Part shown: piece after piece, positions 1 to 8,860 of the stretch
Layout of the letters: every line of letters begins with the position of its first letter
Numbering within the stretch: the first letter of the stretch is position 1
Origin: Nymphaea colorata
Taxonomy: Eukaryota > Streptophyta > Magnoliopsida > Nymphaeales > Nymphaeaceae
NCBI RefSeq assembly: GCF_008831285.2
Contig: NC_045150.1
Span: 13,933,868 to 13,997,867, forward strand
Reading direction: 5' to 3'
Length of the DNA stretch: 64,000 nucleotides
The notes under the pieces: model-generated
Told to the model about the DNA's origin: nothing
Databases searched by the model: none
The model's input: the letters and a program-made list of their open reading frames with translations, nothing else
Made by a program: the position numbers and the translations under genes

Positions 1-905
1 GCCTCCATCATCATGTGCCATCCAGAAGAATGTGCTGTTCGCACTAAAAAATGAACACAAGCAAGTCACAGACATGAGATACACAAGAATAACGACAAGC
101 AACCTACAAGGATTGACATTAAAATGCTAACTTAGATATCTCAGTTCCAGGATTTGGAAACATTTTGGTGTTTGCGAACAATCTCCATCATTTGATCGTT
201 AGTCATTGGCCATGGAAAATGAGTTGGTACTATCCACTAGAAAGCCACCTACAAGGAGTTAGAAATGCAGATTAGAAAGGGAATGCAACGTGGAAGGTAA
301 AAATTCTTCCAGATATCTATAGAAGAGAACAAATGCTCTACGAGCCCGAGACACAGGGTTAGTGGAAGAGTAGCTTTCCTTAGCCTAGTCAAAGAGAACA
401 ATGGTTGCATTTTCGAGAGCAGAGAAGCCATTGTTGAGGTTTTCAATAATGTATAACTCCTAGGTGAAGACAACACATCGCCATCAAAAGCCCTACCAAT
501 GTGCTGGGAACTGGGGACAGCCATATCCAAGCTTCCAAAAGTGTTGGAGTATCAGGAGATTAATCAACTCAGATAAAAGGACCAGGAATGCGGCCAGAAA
601 TGGCGTCTCCCATTTTTTGGCTCCTCATAAGAATCATCTTCTCACGTACGCGTGAAGGATTCTCACCGTGGGCATATTACTTTCTCATGTCCCGCAGCAA
701 GCAGGAGAAAAGTGGATACCTCGTGGGCGGGGTCCCCTTTTTAATTGTGAGAGGTACGGTTTCATGCCAACAATCTGGGAGCTGATCGTCCTCCCAGACG
801 CGGTTTTCAGGGGTGGAGCTCGGGCATAATGATTTTCCAGCCACCGTAATTCACAAAGGCATCGAGAATGTGGGCCTTCCCAAGGTGGTTCCGCTTAGTG
901 CTTAC
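1..905. other. left edge, no assignable gene
   Basis: No family was recognised. An open stretch on the minus strand at about 249-530 reads as protein-like sequence (serine/leucine rich, including SSQHIGRAFDGD) and could be a later exon of the candidate first exon at 906-1025, but I could not find a convincing acceptor or any domain. Treat as unassigned. Confidence 0.3.
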
Positions 906-1025
906 CTCCGGCAACAGCGAGGAGGAGGACGGAGCGCCGTCGTCCGGCGGAGAAGGAGGATGCACGCGGGAAGAATGGTCGCCGGAGAGGAATGGGAAGC
1001 CGGACGCCCTTCCTACATCGACCAT
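906..1025 (-). CDS. possible first coding exon of an unidentified minus-strand gene
   Basis: On the minus strand an ATG at 1025 opens exactly 40 codons, starting MVDVGRASGFPFLSGD and ending in a serine run plus LLPE, followed at once by a strong plant donor, GGAG|GTAAGC, with GT at 905-904. The exon is much more GC-rich than its surroundings, as plant first exons often are. The product would be a low-complexity Pro/Ser-rich N-terminus, with no domain I recognise. The gene would continue to the left, partly beyond the window. The opposite strand is also open here, so the strand rests mainly on the donor and ATG. Confidence 0.3.
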
Positions 1026-1435
1026 CGTGCTTCGCGGGGATGATAAATGGTGACAAGTGAATCTTCAGGGTCCAATATTTTTCATTTAATTCATAAAGGG
1101 GCCAATGTATTTTAAAATGTCTGAATAAAGGTTGTCAACAGTTTTACGCTTTCTTCGAGTGTTATTCCATTTCACCTATATTGCTTGATTTAGGCATGGC
1201 TTAAAGGCTTTTGATGGGGATAACATTATGTTCTTAAAACAAATGTTCCAAGATCATCATATTCTGCTGCCAAAAAAATATGAGATGATTATAAATGTTT
1301 TTCTTACATCCAACAGCAAATCCAAACATTACTACACAGTGGTTTATTGAAATAAGAACATGGTGTTCTTGGAATGTGCATTCTACGAACATGTGTTCCA
1401 ACAACTCAATATTGACCAGTTGATGCAGGTAATTA

Positions 1436-1660
1436 ACTACATAAAATATTTTCCCTTCTTTCTTCTTCTTTTTGTCTGTCTCAAAGTTTTTTCTTTTTGT
1501 CTGTCTCAAACTCAAAGTTTTATGTAAAGAATATGAGCATTACATCAGATGAGAAATGTTGACAATATAATATTTTTCCTTCTTTCTTCTTCTTTTTGTC
1601 TGTCTCAAACTCAAAGTTTTATGTAAACAATATGAGCATTACATCAGATGGGAAATGTTG
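1436..1660. repeat. 99-bp tandem duplication, pyrimidine-rich
   Basis: A block with TTTTTGTCTGTCTCAAACTC followed by TATGAGCATTACATCAGATG occurs twice (the GAGCATTACATC word at 1535 and 1634, offset 99 bp). The left copy has an additional partial TTTTTGTCTGTCTC repeat. Confidence 0.8.
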
Positions 1661-2740
1661 ACAACCATGTGCACTCTGTAGAAAATAGAGGGGAATATGG
1701 CATATGAATGTTGCATTCAATCTTATTACTTGAGAAATGTTATTTTTTGTCTCTATTTCAAAGATAACCACTTATGGAACATGTAGTCATGCATAAGACA
1801 CATGTAGCACTCTCCCATGTTATGAAACGTGAACCAAGTACAGTAAATTATTGTCCATGTCGCACTATTGAGCATCACATGCACACTTAGCTAGTACCTG
1901 ACTGTAGTGTCCCGAACCACCCACTTTAGCTGAGGATAACGCTTAGAAACTATATCATACTCAGGGGTCGTTTTGATGATTTTTATCTTATCCTTTTTCA
2001 GGCATCCCACAACCGGTCTGACACTCATTGGCATCGACCTACTTTTCTTCTCTCCGCTGCGACCCTGCTAGGGGATCTCCCCTAATTTTTATTGACAAAC
2101 TCGAATCTGCACAAAATAGACAACAAGAAAGAGGGACCTCACAGTTATCGCACCTCATTTCGTCTTAGAGTCCTCAAAACAGGGATCCATGAAGTGCTTG
2201 ACAACCTGTGCAGGCGGATTACAATTACAAAAACTTCCTAAGAAGAAAGAAATATCATGAAGCCAAGAAGTGATTCGGTTGACCTTTGCTTAGGATCAAC
2301 CCTTTCCTCTAGGAAATTGGTCCTTGAATCAGTCGAACACCCTTGCATGCATTGGGGATCAACATTAATATGTGGTCCAAAATCTCCCAACTTCCTGCAC
2401 TGCTAGTTTTACTAGAAAATTTTCATCCGTAGCAGACCTACTCCTCATTGTTGGTCTTGATGACGAAACCCCATGAGATCTGTTTGTGTTGCTCCTAACA
2501 GCAAGGCCAATGTCAAAAATTCCTTTGCAAGGGGTGGCCATGGATTTGGGAGAATTCTAGTAAATGGCCACAAGGTCGTTGCCTCCCTCAATGAATTAGA
2601 AGCATTCTTGGAAAGCAAAAACATCTTCACATCAAACCAAGATGGGATGTTAACCTTTCTAGTTTGTGTAACAGCGGAATCATCTCCTTTTTCAAGTTGG
2701 CAGGAGTACAAGTCTATTCTCTGAACATCCGACTTTTTGA
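1661..2740. other. no feature seen
   Basis: AT-rich sequence. Both strands have an open stretch at about 2445-2768, but neither translation shows a recognisable motif or convincing splice signals, so no gene is called. Confidence 0.4.
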
Positions 2741-2880
2741 ATGTGGAACCACCAGTAGCTACGGTCACATAGTTTCTTGTTAGTCTCCAATCAGCAATCC
2801 GGCAAGTGCATGTGAACCACCAGTAGCTACCGTCACATAGTTCCTTGTTAGTCTCTAATCAGCAATAGAATGTTCATTCT
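2741..2880. repeat. 68-bp tandem duplication
   Basis: The word AACCACCAGTAGCTAC starts at 2747 and again at 2815. The copies extend through TTAGTCTC(C/T)AATCAGCAAT and differ by a few bases. A third partial unit (TTCTTGTTAGTCTCCAAT) follows at about 2878. Confidence 0.85.
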
Positions 2881-3929
2881 TGTTAGTCTCCAATGAAATA
2901 ATTTGGAACTATAAACAAGTTAAATCTTAACTATCCATACCACTGACAATGAGATGGAGATGTTGGCATCTTTAGTGTCTAGTTCAAGATCAAATCCAAT
3001 GAGTATATATGTAGATTGGATGGGTTTAAATGTTTAATCAGCATTCAATCTACAGTTATTCATCCAAGTCTGAGAACCTGACAGGATGAGTCTGAATCCC
3101 AATTAGAATCTCATTTGGTAGAAACTTGGTGAATCTGGTTTCCCATTTGTGTGAAACTTCACTTACTTAGAACAGGGAACTTTCTTCTTACATTGTTCAT
3201 TTTCACTTCCCCTTCTGTCGTTTCATTTCTTTCTTTGTTTTATCTTTTTTTCTTAATGTACCTTGTGATTTTTTACCGTATCATAAATGACATTATCTTG
3301 TTATAGGTGTACAATTAATTTTCCATCAACTTTTTTGTCACTTACTACCTACTTTCAGGTTTTTTAATTATTACCACCACTTTAATGTTCATATTTTTGC
3401 CTATACAATTATCACCACCATCTCGCTCTCACTTCGTAGCAATTTTGTCTGTCTGTTTCCTTGCTTGTTTCCTTGCTTCTATTTCCATTACATTGTTCCA
3501 TGTATCCATTTTGCTTCTTTTGCTTCTTGGTTGCTGTGGTCTAACGCCTATGTCTGACAACATACGAATGACAAAGAACTAAGGCAAATCTAAGAGTTTC
3601 CTACGTCAGTTCTGCTATTTGCTTCGATATCCAACAAATGTAGATGAAAATCTGATCAAATTTCACCACCACCTTTTGTCTAATCTGTCGATGGCCATAC
3701 CAATTGGCTCTTAGGACCAACAGAACCTGCATTGATCCAAGGGATTAAATTATTTAAGTTTTCTTCTCAAACTTCCATCATTTTTCAAAAGAAAAAATGG
3801 GTTACATTCCCACACGTGCCATACTTTCTTATTATTTTGTACGCCTATCCATAGAGAAAGCACAACTCCAATCATCTACCAAATTGCACCTAAACAAAAA
3901 TGTCTAGTAGACCATTAAAATTGTTGGCA
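2881..3929. other. no feature seen
   Basis: AT-rich, T-rich on the plus strand, with short chance open frames only. It lies just downstream of the dehydrogenase stop codon (minus strand), so part may be its 3' untranslated region. Confidence 0.4.
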
Positions 3930-4366
3930 TCAGTTGACAAACTCTATTCCTGTCAATGGTGTTCCAGCATGCAAGTGAAGAGCACAATCTCCAACAACCT
4001 GCACCACGATCACCATTAATTAGAAAAACAAGAACTACAATTATTTCCATGCAAGAGAAAAAGAGAGAGAGAGAGAGAAAAGAAGGGGGCGTGGTTGTTC
4101 AGGCATGAAAGAATACATGATAACGTTCCAAATTGACTTGCCAATAATCAAACCTTTGCCATAGATCTGTAGGAATATTCAGTAACTCCAGCAATATGAG
4201 GTGTGATCAGCACATTAGGATGCTTAAGAATTGGATCATCTGGATCAAATGGCTCAGTCCATGCAACGTCAATTCCCAGACCACCCAAATGTCCAGATTC
4301 AGGAGAGGATTTAACAGCTTTATAGTCTAGGAGGCCACCATGAGCAACATTGACCAGAATAACACC
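3930..4366 (-). pseudogene. D-isomer-specific 2-hydroxyacid dehydrogenase, last two exons only
   Basis: Family role: NAD(P)-dependent oxidoreductases of the D-2-hydroxyacid dehydrogenase superfamily (phosphoglycerate dehydrogenase/hydroxypyruvate reductase-like). The penultimate exon is 4366..4154 (71 codons, phase 0) and the last is 3998..3930 (22 codons plus TGA); the AG acceptors and GT donor are canonical. Visible blocks are the end of the nucleotide-binding domain (NVAHGGLLD), the conserved SGHLGGLGIDVAWTEPFDP stretch, the TPH catalytic-histidine motif (NVLITPHIAGVTEYSYRSM) and the terminal LTGIEFVN, matching the plant clade of single-copy proteins that end this way. Odd: the near-invariant catalytic Arg of the N-x-(A/S)-R-G-x-L-V-D motif is His (CAT where CGT is expected, one G-to-A change). 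No upstream exons with the Rossmann GxGxxG were found to the right, where repeats begin. It is probably a truncated gene copy; a gene with a very long intron is the alternative. Confidence 0.8.
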
Positions 4367-4619
4367 CTTGAGATAAAACAACAGTTTGTGAATGATATGA
4401 AAGTAATTACAATCACTCAAAGGTGCTAATTAGAACAAGTTTTTTACTTCAAAATTTATGATTCTGGAATATCTTTAACGAGAAATATGTCAGGTAAAAT
4501 TATATCTTTAACAGATGTTCTTATTTCTTAATAAGTGCACCTCGGATTACAAGCTTGATTGCAAGTCACTAAAATTATATTCTTAACAGATGTTCTTATT
4601 TCTTAGTAAGTACACCTTG

Positions 4620-4745
4620 GATTACAAGCTTGATGTTTATGTTTTCTTTGCTCAAGAGGTCAGGGATATATAAACCAGAATGCTGGGTCAGGGATAAAAA
4701 CTTGGCGTTTTAATCTTGATGTTTATGTTATTCTTGCTCATGACC
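4620..4745 (-). repeat. terminal fragment(s) of the GGTCAGGGATAA MITE family
   Basis: Two nearby words GGTCAGGGATA (about 4660 and 4690) and the stretch GCGTTTTAATCTTGATGTTTATGTT are the reverse complement of the right end of the MITE unit seen at 12971-13285 and 39037-39360. The 4540-4640 neighbourhood also contains a short direct duplication (CTTAACAGATGTTCTTATTTC). Confidence 0.6.
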
Positions 4746-4757
4746 TGTCAGCATCAT

Positions 4758-5277
4758 CACTAAAAATGTTATTCACTGACGGTATGAAAATGACCCGTCA
4801 ATAAAAGTAAAGTTTCACTTCGTTCAAGAGCTGTCTTGCTTACTTGACTCTCAACCGCTTAATGAACGATCATGTAAATTGGTCCATATGAATTTATTTA
4901 CGGTCAAAATTGGCAGGCAGCATTCGCCAGCGAGATCCATCTAAAGTTGGAATCCCGCTTGCCAAAAACTTCGAAAATTTTGAATCCCCAACTTCGGAGC
5001 ACTGCATTGACGAAGCCGCAGCCCTCGCTACTTATTAGGAACCTCCTTTAGGTTTCAAGTTTCGAGTAGCTGTTTCGCCTCATGAGTTTAATGAAGGAAA
5101 CTGGAGATTGTTGTTTGTAAATAGTGAAGTCACATCAGCATTATATGGATGTCTGCCTATTCAGGCAAGTATTGAATCATCATCTTCTTAAGACTGTGTC
5201 CATCTTTGTCCACTCCAGCTGTAATTTAACACCCACATTATAAAGAGCGAGAAAGACAGAGTGCGTCTTAAGAGAGA

Positions 5278-5315
<38 letters not shown>

Positions 5316-5600
5316 AATACATACTTCCACTGCTTTCTTATTAACCTGTATGCATAAGACCAGTCTATAAAAAGAAAGTTTCACCAACGAGGTTCAAGAG
5401 CTGTCAATGAATAACATTTTCAGCGATGGTGCTGACAGGTCATTAGAAAACTTTTACATCATTGAGTTTCCGAAAAAATTTCATGAGTAAAGTCCTTTTA
5501 CTGACGGCAGGTTGTCTTGTCAATTATTTGTGTTGAAACTCAACTTTTATTGACAGCTAGCTGTCAGTTATAAATTTATAGGAGTATCACGGACAAACTT
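4758..5600 (+). mobile_element. CACTA-like (En/Spm) remnant with subterminal repeats
   Basis: Starts with CACTA and carries the subterminal word CACTGACGGTATGAAAATGAC, shared with the CACTACAAGAA terminus at 52087. A second shared block (AGCGATGGTGCTGACAGGTCA, about 5428) also matches 52190. Further CTGACGGC/TGACAGC words lie at 5500-5570. In the 52-kb copy the two blocks are contiguous; here about 530 bp, including an (AT)n run at 5280-5311, separate them. No transposase and no matching 3' TAGTG end were found, so this is a degraded non-autonomous piece. Confidence 0.5.
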
Positions 5601-5960
5601 GGTCTAAGTAAAAGCTGTTGATTAACAACAACTCATACCAGAATGTGGTCGAAGGTCAGGTGTTAATGCCCTTGTTATTTTTGTTCTTACGGAGATTGTT
5701 TTCCCCTTTTTTTGCTCGAGCGCCCCATACCTCGATTTCGTCTGATCATTGTTACTTTTTTGTTCTTATAGAGAGAGATTCCACTTTTTGTTGTTCAGGG
5801 AGTATTTTGGGGGTTTAGGCCACCAGTATTAAGTATAAGTATGAATTAACCCCATCACCATTTAAAACGTATTACTTTAATGTAAGTTTTTTTATATAAT
5901 TAACTCTTAAGAATAATTTGATATATATGAGAGGTGTGTTATTTTGATATATATTAAACA
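5600..5960 (+). repeat. dispersed repeat ending in WAT1 intron-1-like sequence
   Basis: About 260 bp are clearly similar to 51720-51985 (shared CGATTTCGTCTGATCAT, TTTTTTGTTCTTATAGAGAG, TATTTTGGGGGTTTAGG). The distal part (TATGAATTAACCCCATCACC then TTTAAAACGTATTACTTTAA) also matches the start of intron 1 of the WAT1 exon at 30723-30830. It therefore links this site, the 51.9-kb site and the WAT1 locus as duplicated material. Confidence 0.65.
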
Positions 5961-6190
5961 TGTGGTGTGTTCCTACCTAGGAATTAAATGTATTCTTTCA
6001 ATCATCAAATATTAATAGCTTCTAGAATATATTGAAATTTTCAGCAGTATAAAAATCAACATTTTTTCTGAGCATAGCTTGAATTTAATCATAAGTACAT
6101 GCGTTATATAGCATGTCCATCTTTTTATCTAGAATATCTTTCAAGACGAATTCTTGTTGGACTAGAAATGTATGGTATGGGATAAATATT

Positions 6191-6222
<32 letters not shown>

Positions 6223-6838
6223 CCGTCGGCCCCACCGCCCGCCCGTCTCTCCGTCTGCCCCCACCGCCCGCTCGTCCGGCCTCCTCGCCTGCCCGTCCGG
6301 CCTCCTCTCCCGCCCCTCCTTGCCGACAGACCGCCCTTCTCTCCCGCCGCCCGTCTCCCTGGTTTCGCCCGCCCATCCTCGCCGCCCGACCGCCCTCCTC
6401 TCTCACCCGACCGCCCTCCTCTCTCGCCCGCCTGACCACTCACTCTCCTTTCTCGCCCGCCCGTCCTCGCCGACCGTCCTCCTGCTCCTCCAGCTCTTCC
6501 CCCTGCTCCTCACTCACTCTCTCTCTCTCCCGTCGGCCCCACCGCCCGCCCGTCTCTCCGTCTGCCCCCACCGCCCGCCCGTCCGGGCCTCCTCTCCCGC
6601 CCCTCTTTGCCGACCGACCGCCCTTCTCTCCCGCACCCGTCTCCCTGGTTTCGCCTGCCCGTCCTCGCCGCCCGACCGACCGCCCTTCTCTCCCGCACCC
6701 GTCTCCCTGGTTTCGCCTGCCCGTCCTCGCCGCCCGACCGCCCTCCTCTCTCGCCTGCCCGTCCTCGCCGCCCGACCGCCCTCCTCTCTCGCCCGCCCGT
6801 CCTCGCCGACTGTCTGGGGCTCCTCTCCCCAAACGAGA
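6223..6838 (+). repeat. 307-bp tandem units with internal minisatellite, LINE 5' end
   Basis: The word CCGTCGGCCCCACCGCCCGC begins at 6223 and again at 6530, exactly 307 bp apart, each preceded by a CT run and followed by the same order of GC-rich blocks. Inside each unit a short motif (CCGTCCTCGCCGCCCGACCG) recurs several times, notably at 6655-6800. The arrangement resembles the tandem promoter monomers at the 5' end of some mammalian L1s; a promoter role is inference. Open frames through this block are by-products of its composition. Confidence 0.8.
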
Positions 6839-7086
6839 CCGGCGCCCTCCTGCACGACGTCCCCCATTCCCCAAGCGAGCAGCTCCTCTCCCCAAGCGCG
6901 ATCGGCGCCCTCCCGCACGGCGTCCCCCTTTCCCCGAGCAATGCAGCTCTTCCCCCTGCTCTCTCTGTCGCTTGGGGCGCGCTGGAGCCATGGGATGTCT
7001 CTCCCTACACCTTGAGCGAGCTGCACTGTAACTGTTTGTTGAATAGCCTGTGAGAAACAGGTTCCTTTTTCCTTTACTCTTGCACT

Positions 7087-8545
7087 GTGGGGGGTGTCAT
7101 GGCAGCCCTTCCTCCTCCCCCGCCTTTGCGACCGCCCTCGGGGGCTTGGGTTGGGGGTCCTAGTCTTTGTGGTATCAGGCCGGGTAACCCCCTCCCTCTT
7201 AATCGCTTGCTTTGTCGTGCGGCGATCGGTTTTCTTTGCTCGCCTGAGGGGGTCCGTCAAGCTAGGGCATTGTCTTTCAGTTGGCAGTCTACTATCTTCA
7301 ATTGCGTTTTCGCCAGCACACTTCAGTTGACAAATGCTCACGGACTCCTCCAGGCCTTCCTCCCGCCAGCGCGTTGTTGTTTTCTCCTTTTGCAGATGGG
7401 TGACTGTTCCTTGTGGCCGAGGCTCCCCAAGGTGGTCTCTGTTGGTAGGCCAGCCCCCTCACCGTGGTGTGTCCCCTCTTCTCGGCATGCTTCTAGGCTT
7501 CGTCACCTTCTCCGGTCTGTCGCTTCTATCTGTGTCAGATGGGGCCAGTGGTGGTGTCAGAGGTGTGCTTCCTTGAACGGCTGCCGGGCCGTCACGTGTT
7601 CTCGATGTCGTTTTCCTGCTTGTCAGAATGATCGTCGCCTTTTTGCTCGACGGCATGGTTTTGCAGTGGTCACTGCTTCCTTCTGGGTCCATGTTCCTCT
7701 GCAAGTTGTTCAGCGGTCACCTTCTTCGGGCGAGAGCTCTATGTTCTTTGGCTCTATCAGACTTCCTTGGTATGGGCCTACTTGTCCTGGTATGCAGGGT
7801 CCTCCTTTTTCGGTACAGGTTCCGCAGGTTTTCAGCCCAAGTGATCCGCCGCACCAGTGCTCTTCGGTGGTAGAGCTACCACCTTCTCAGCTTCCGCCCT
7901 TGCTTCCCTCACCGCGGGCGCCAGCCTCTCCTCAGCGAAGGAGTCTAGCCTGCTTTCTGCCACGCTCCTCTGAGGTACCCTACTCGCCCTTTTGTTTTCC
8001 TGCTTTGCGAGCTTGGGCTCCACGCGAGTCCACCTCGCGATGCCCCGACCCGATGCTGGTTGCTGCTCAGTCTGACATTGGCGACGTCCGGTCGTCCGCA
8101 CCGTCTCTTTCGGCTGCCCGCCCGTCGGCAGGGGTCTTCCCCTTGAGGCTGCTGTTGTTGCTCGCTGTCGTCCGACTACGGCCTGCGTTGTCTTGGCCTC
8201 TGGAGTCTCGGCACCCCTAGTCAGTCGTTCTCCCTCTGTTGCCTGTACGTTGCTCTTTACCTTGGTTACTGGCCCCCCTATGCCCCCTCTAACACCCGGA
8301 CCTCCTCCTTTGCCTATCTGCCTTGGGTTTTTTCTGTTTCTTTTGACAGTAGCTTTAGCTCTTACTGACCTTCCCTGCATATTCTACTCCCTAGACTCAG
8401 TCGCTGCTCGCCTCTAAACCCCACCTACCTGCCTCTCCCACCGGTTAGCCCTGCCCTCTTCCGCATCCTTTATGTTGGCTCTTTTTCCCATGCCCTGCGG
8501 TCTGAGTCTGCGTTCACCTCTGCCCCCTCGTCCTCCCCTGTTCAG
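7087..8545 (+). pseudogene. LINE ORF1 region, N-terminal part, frame unclear
   Basis: ORF1 of plant LINEs encodes an RNA-binding protein. This GC-rich stretch has a long frame (7087-8220, Pro/Ser-rich) and shorter frames in the other two registers (for example 8193-8417), none with a clear CCHC knuckle or RNA-recognition motif. Reading back from the well-behaved ORF1 C-terminus, that frame is closed by a stop at 8366-8368 and again near 8144. I read this as a degenerate ORF1 whose frame has been shifted more than once. Confidence 0.45.
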
Positions 8546-8860
8546 TTGTCTGGCCCCACCACGAGTCCTGTGGGTCGTCACTCCCTGCCCGATAGGTTGC
8601 CACCTGTTGCCCCCTTGTTGGATGCTGAGTTGGGCATCTCCCTCCCGGATGCGCTTGATGCTCTTAAGGTCTCTCTTTCACCTGAGCAACTTGAGTTGTT
8701 GCGTTCCTCTTTTGCTGTCGCTGTGGCACCGGTCTCCCGCTCCAGCCTGGCCAGGTTGCGGCAGGAGTTGCGTAGGATTGGGGCTTCTGCAGCCTCCGTC
8801 CTCCCTCCTGGTGCCGCCAGGGTGGCCAGACGTTCGTCGTTTCACGTGGTTTTCCCATGA
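8546..8860 (+). CDS. LINE ORF1, C-terminal part
   Basis: The open frame gives a helical, Leu/Ala-rich segment (ALDALKVSLSPEQLELLRSS, then SSLARLRQELRRIGA) and ends VVFP-stop. The frame stays open upstream to about 8369, so the ATG at 8546 is not necessarily the real start. Its TGA (8858-8860) overlaps the ORF2 ATG (8857-8859) as ATGA, which is what identifies this as ORF1 of the same element and suggests coupled translation. No named domain is visible. Confidence 0.6.
   Translation: MSGPTTSPVGRHSLPDRLPPVAPLLDAELGISLPDALDALKVSLSPEQLELLRSSFAVAVAPVSRSSLARLRQELRRIGASAASVLPPGAARVARRSSFHVVFP

Noticed and set aside
4758-5600. Complete CACTA element with both ends.
   Set aside because: No inverted CACTA (TAGTG) end with subterminal repeats found; reported only as a remnant.
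6125-7341. Several long open frames on both strands in the GC-rich block (up to ~300 residues, Pro/Arg/Ser-rich).
   Set aside because: They follow directly from a CT/CCG minisatellite lacking stop codons in all frames; no domain, and the block is the LINE 5' region.
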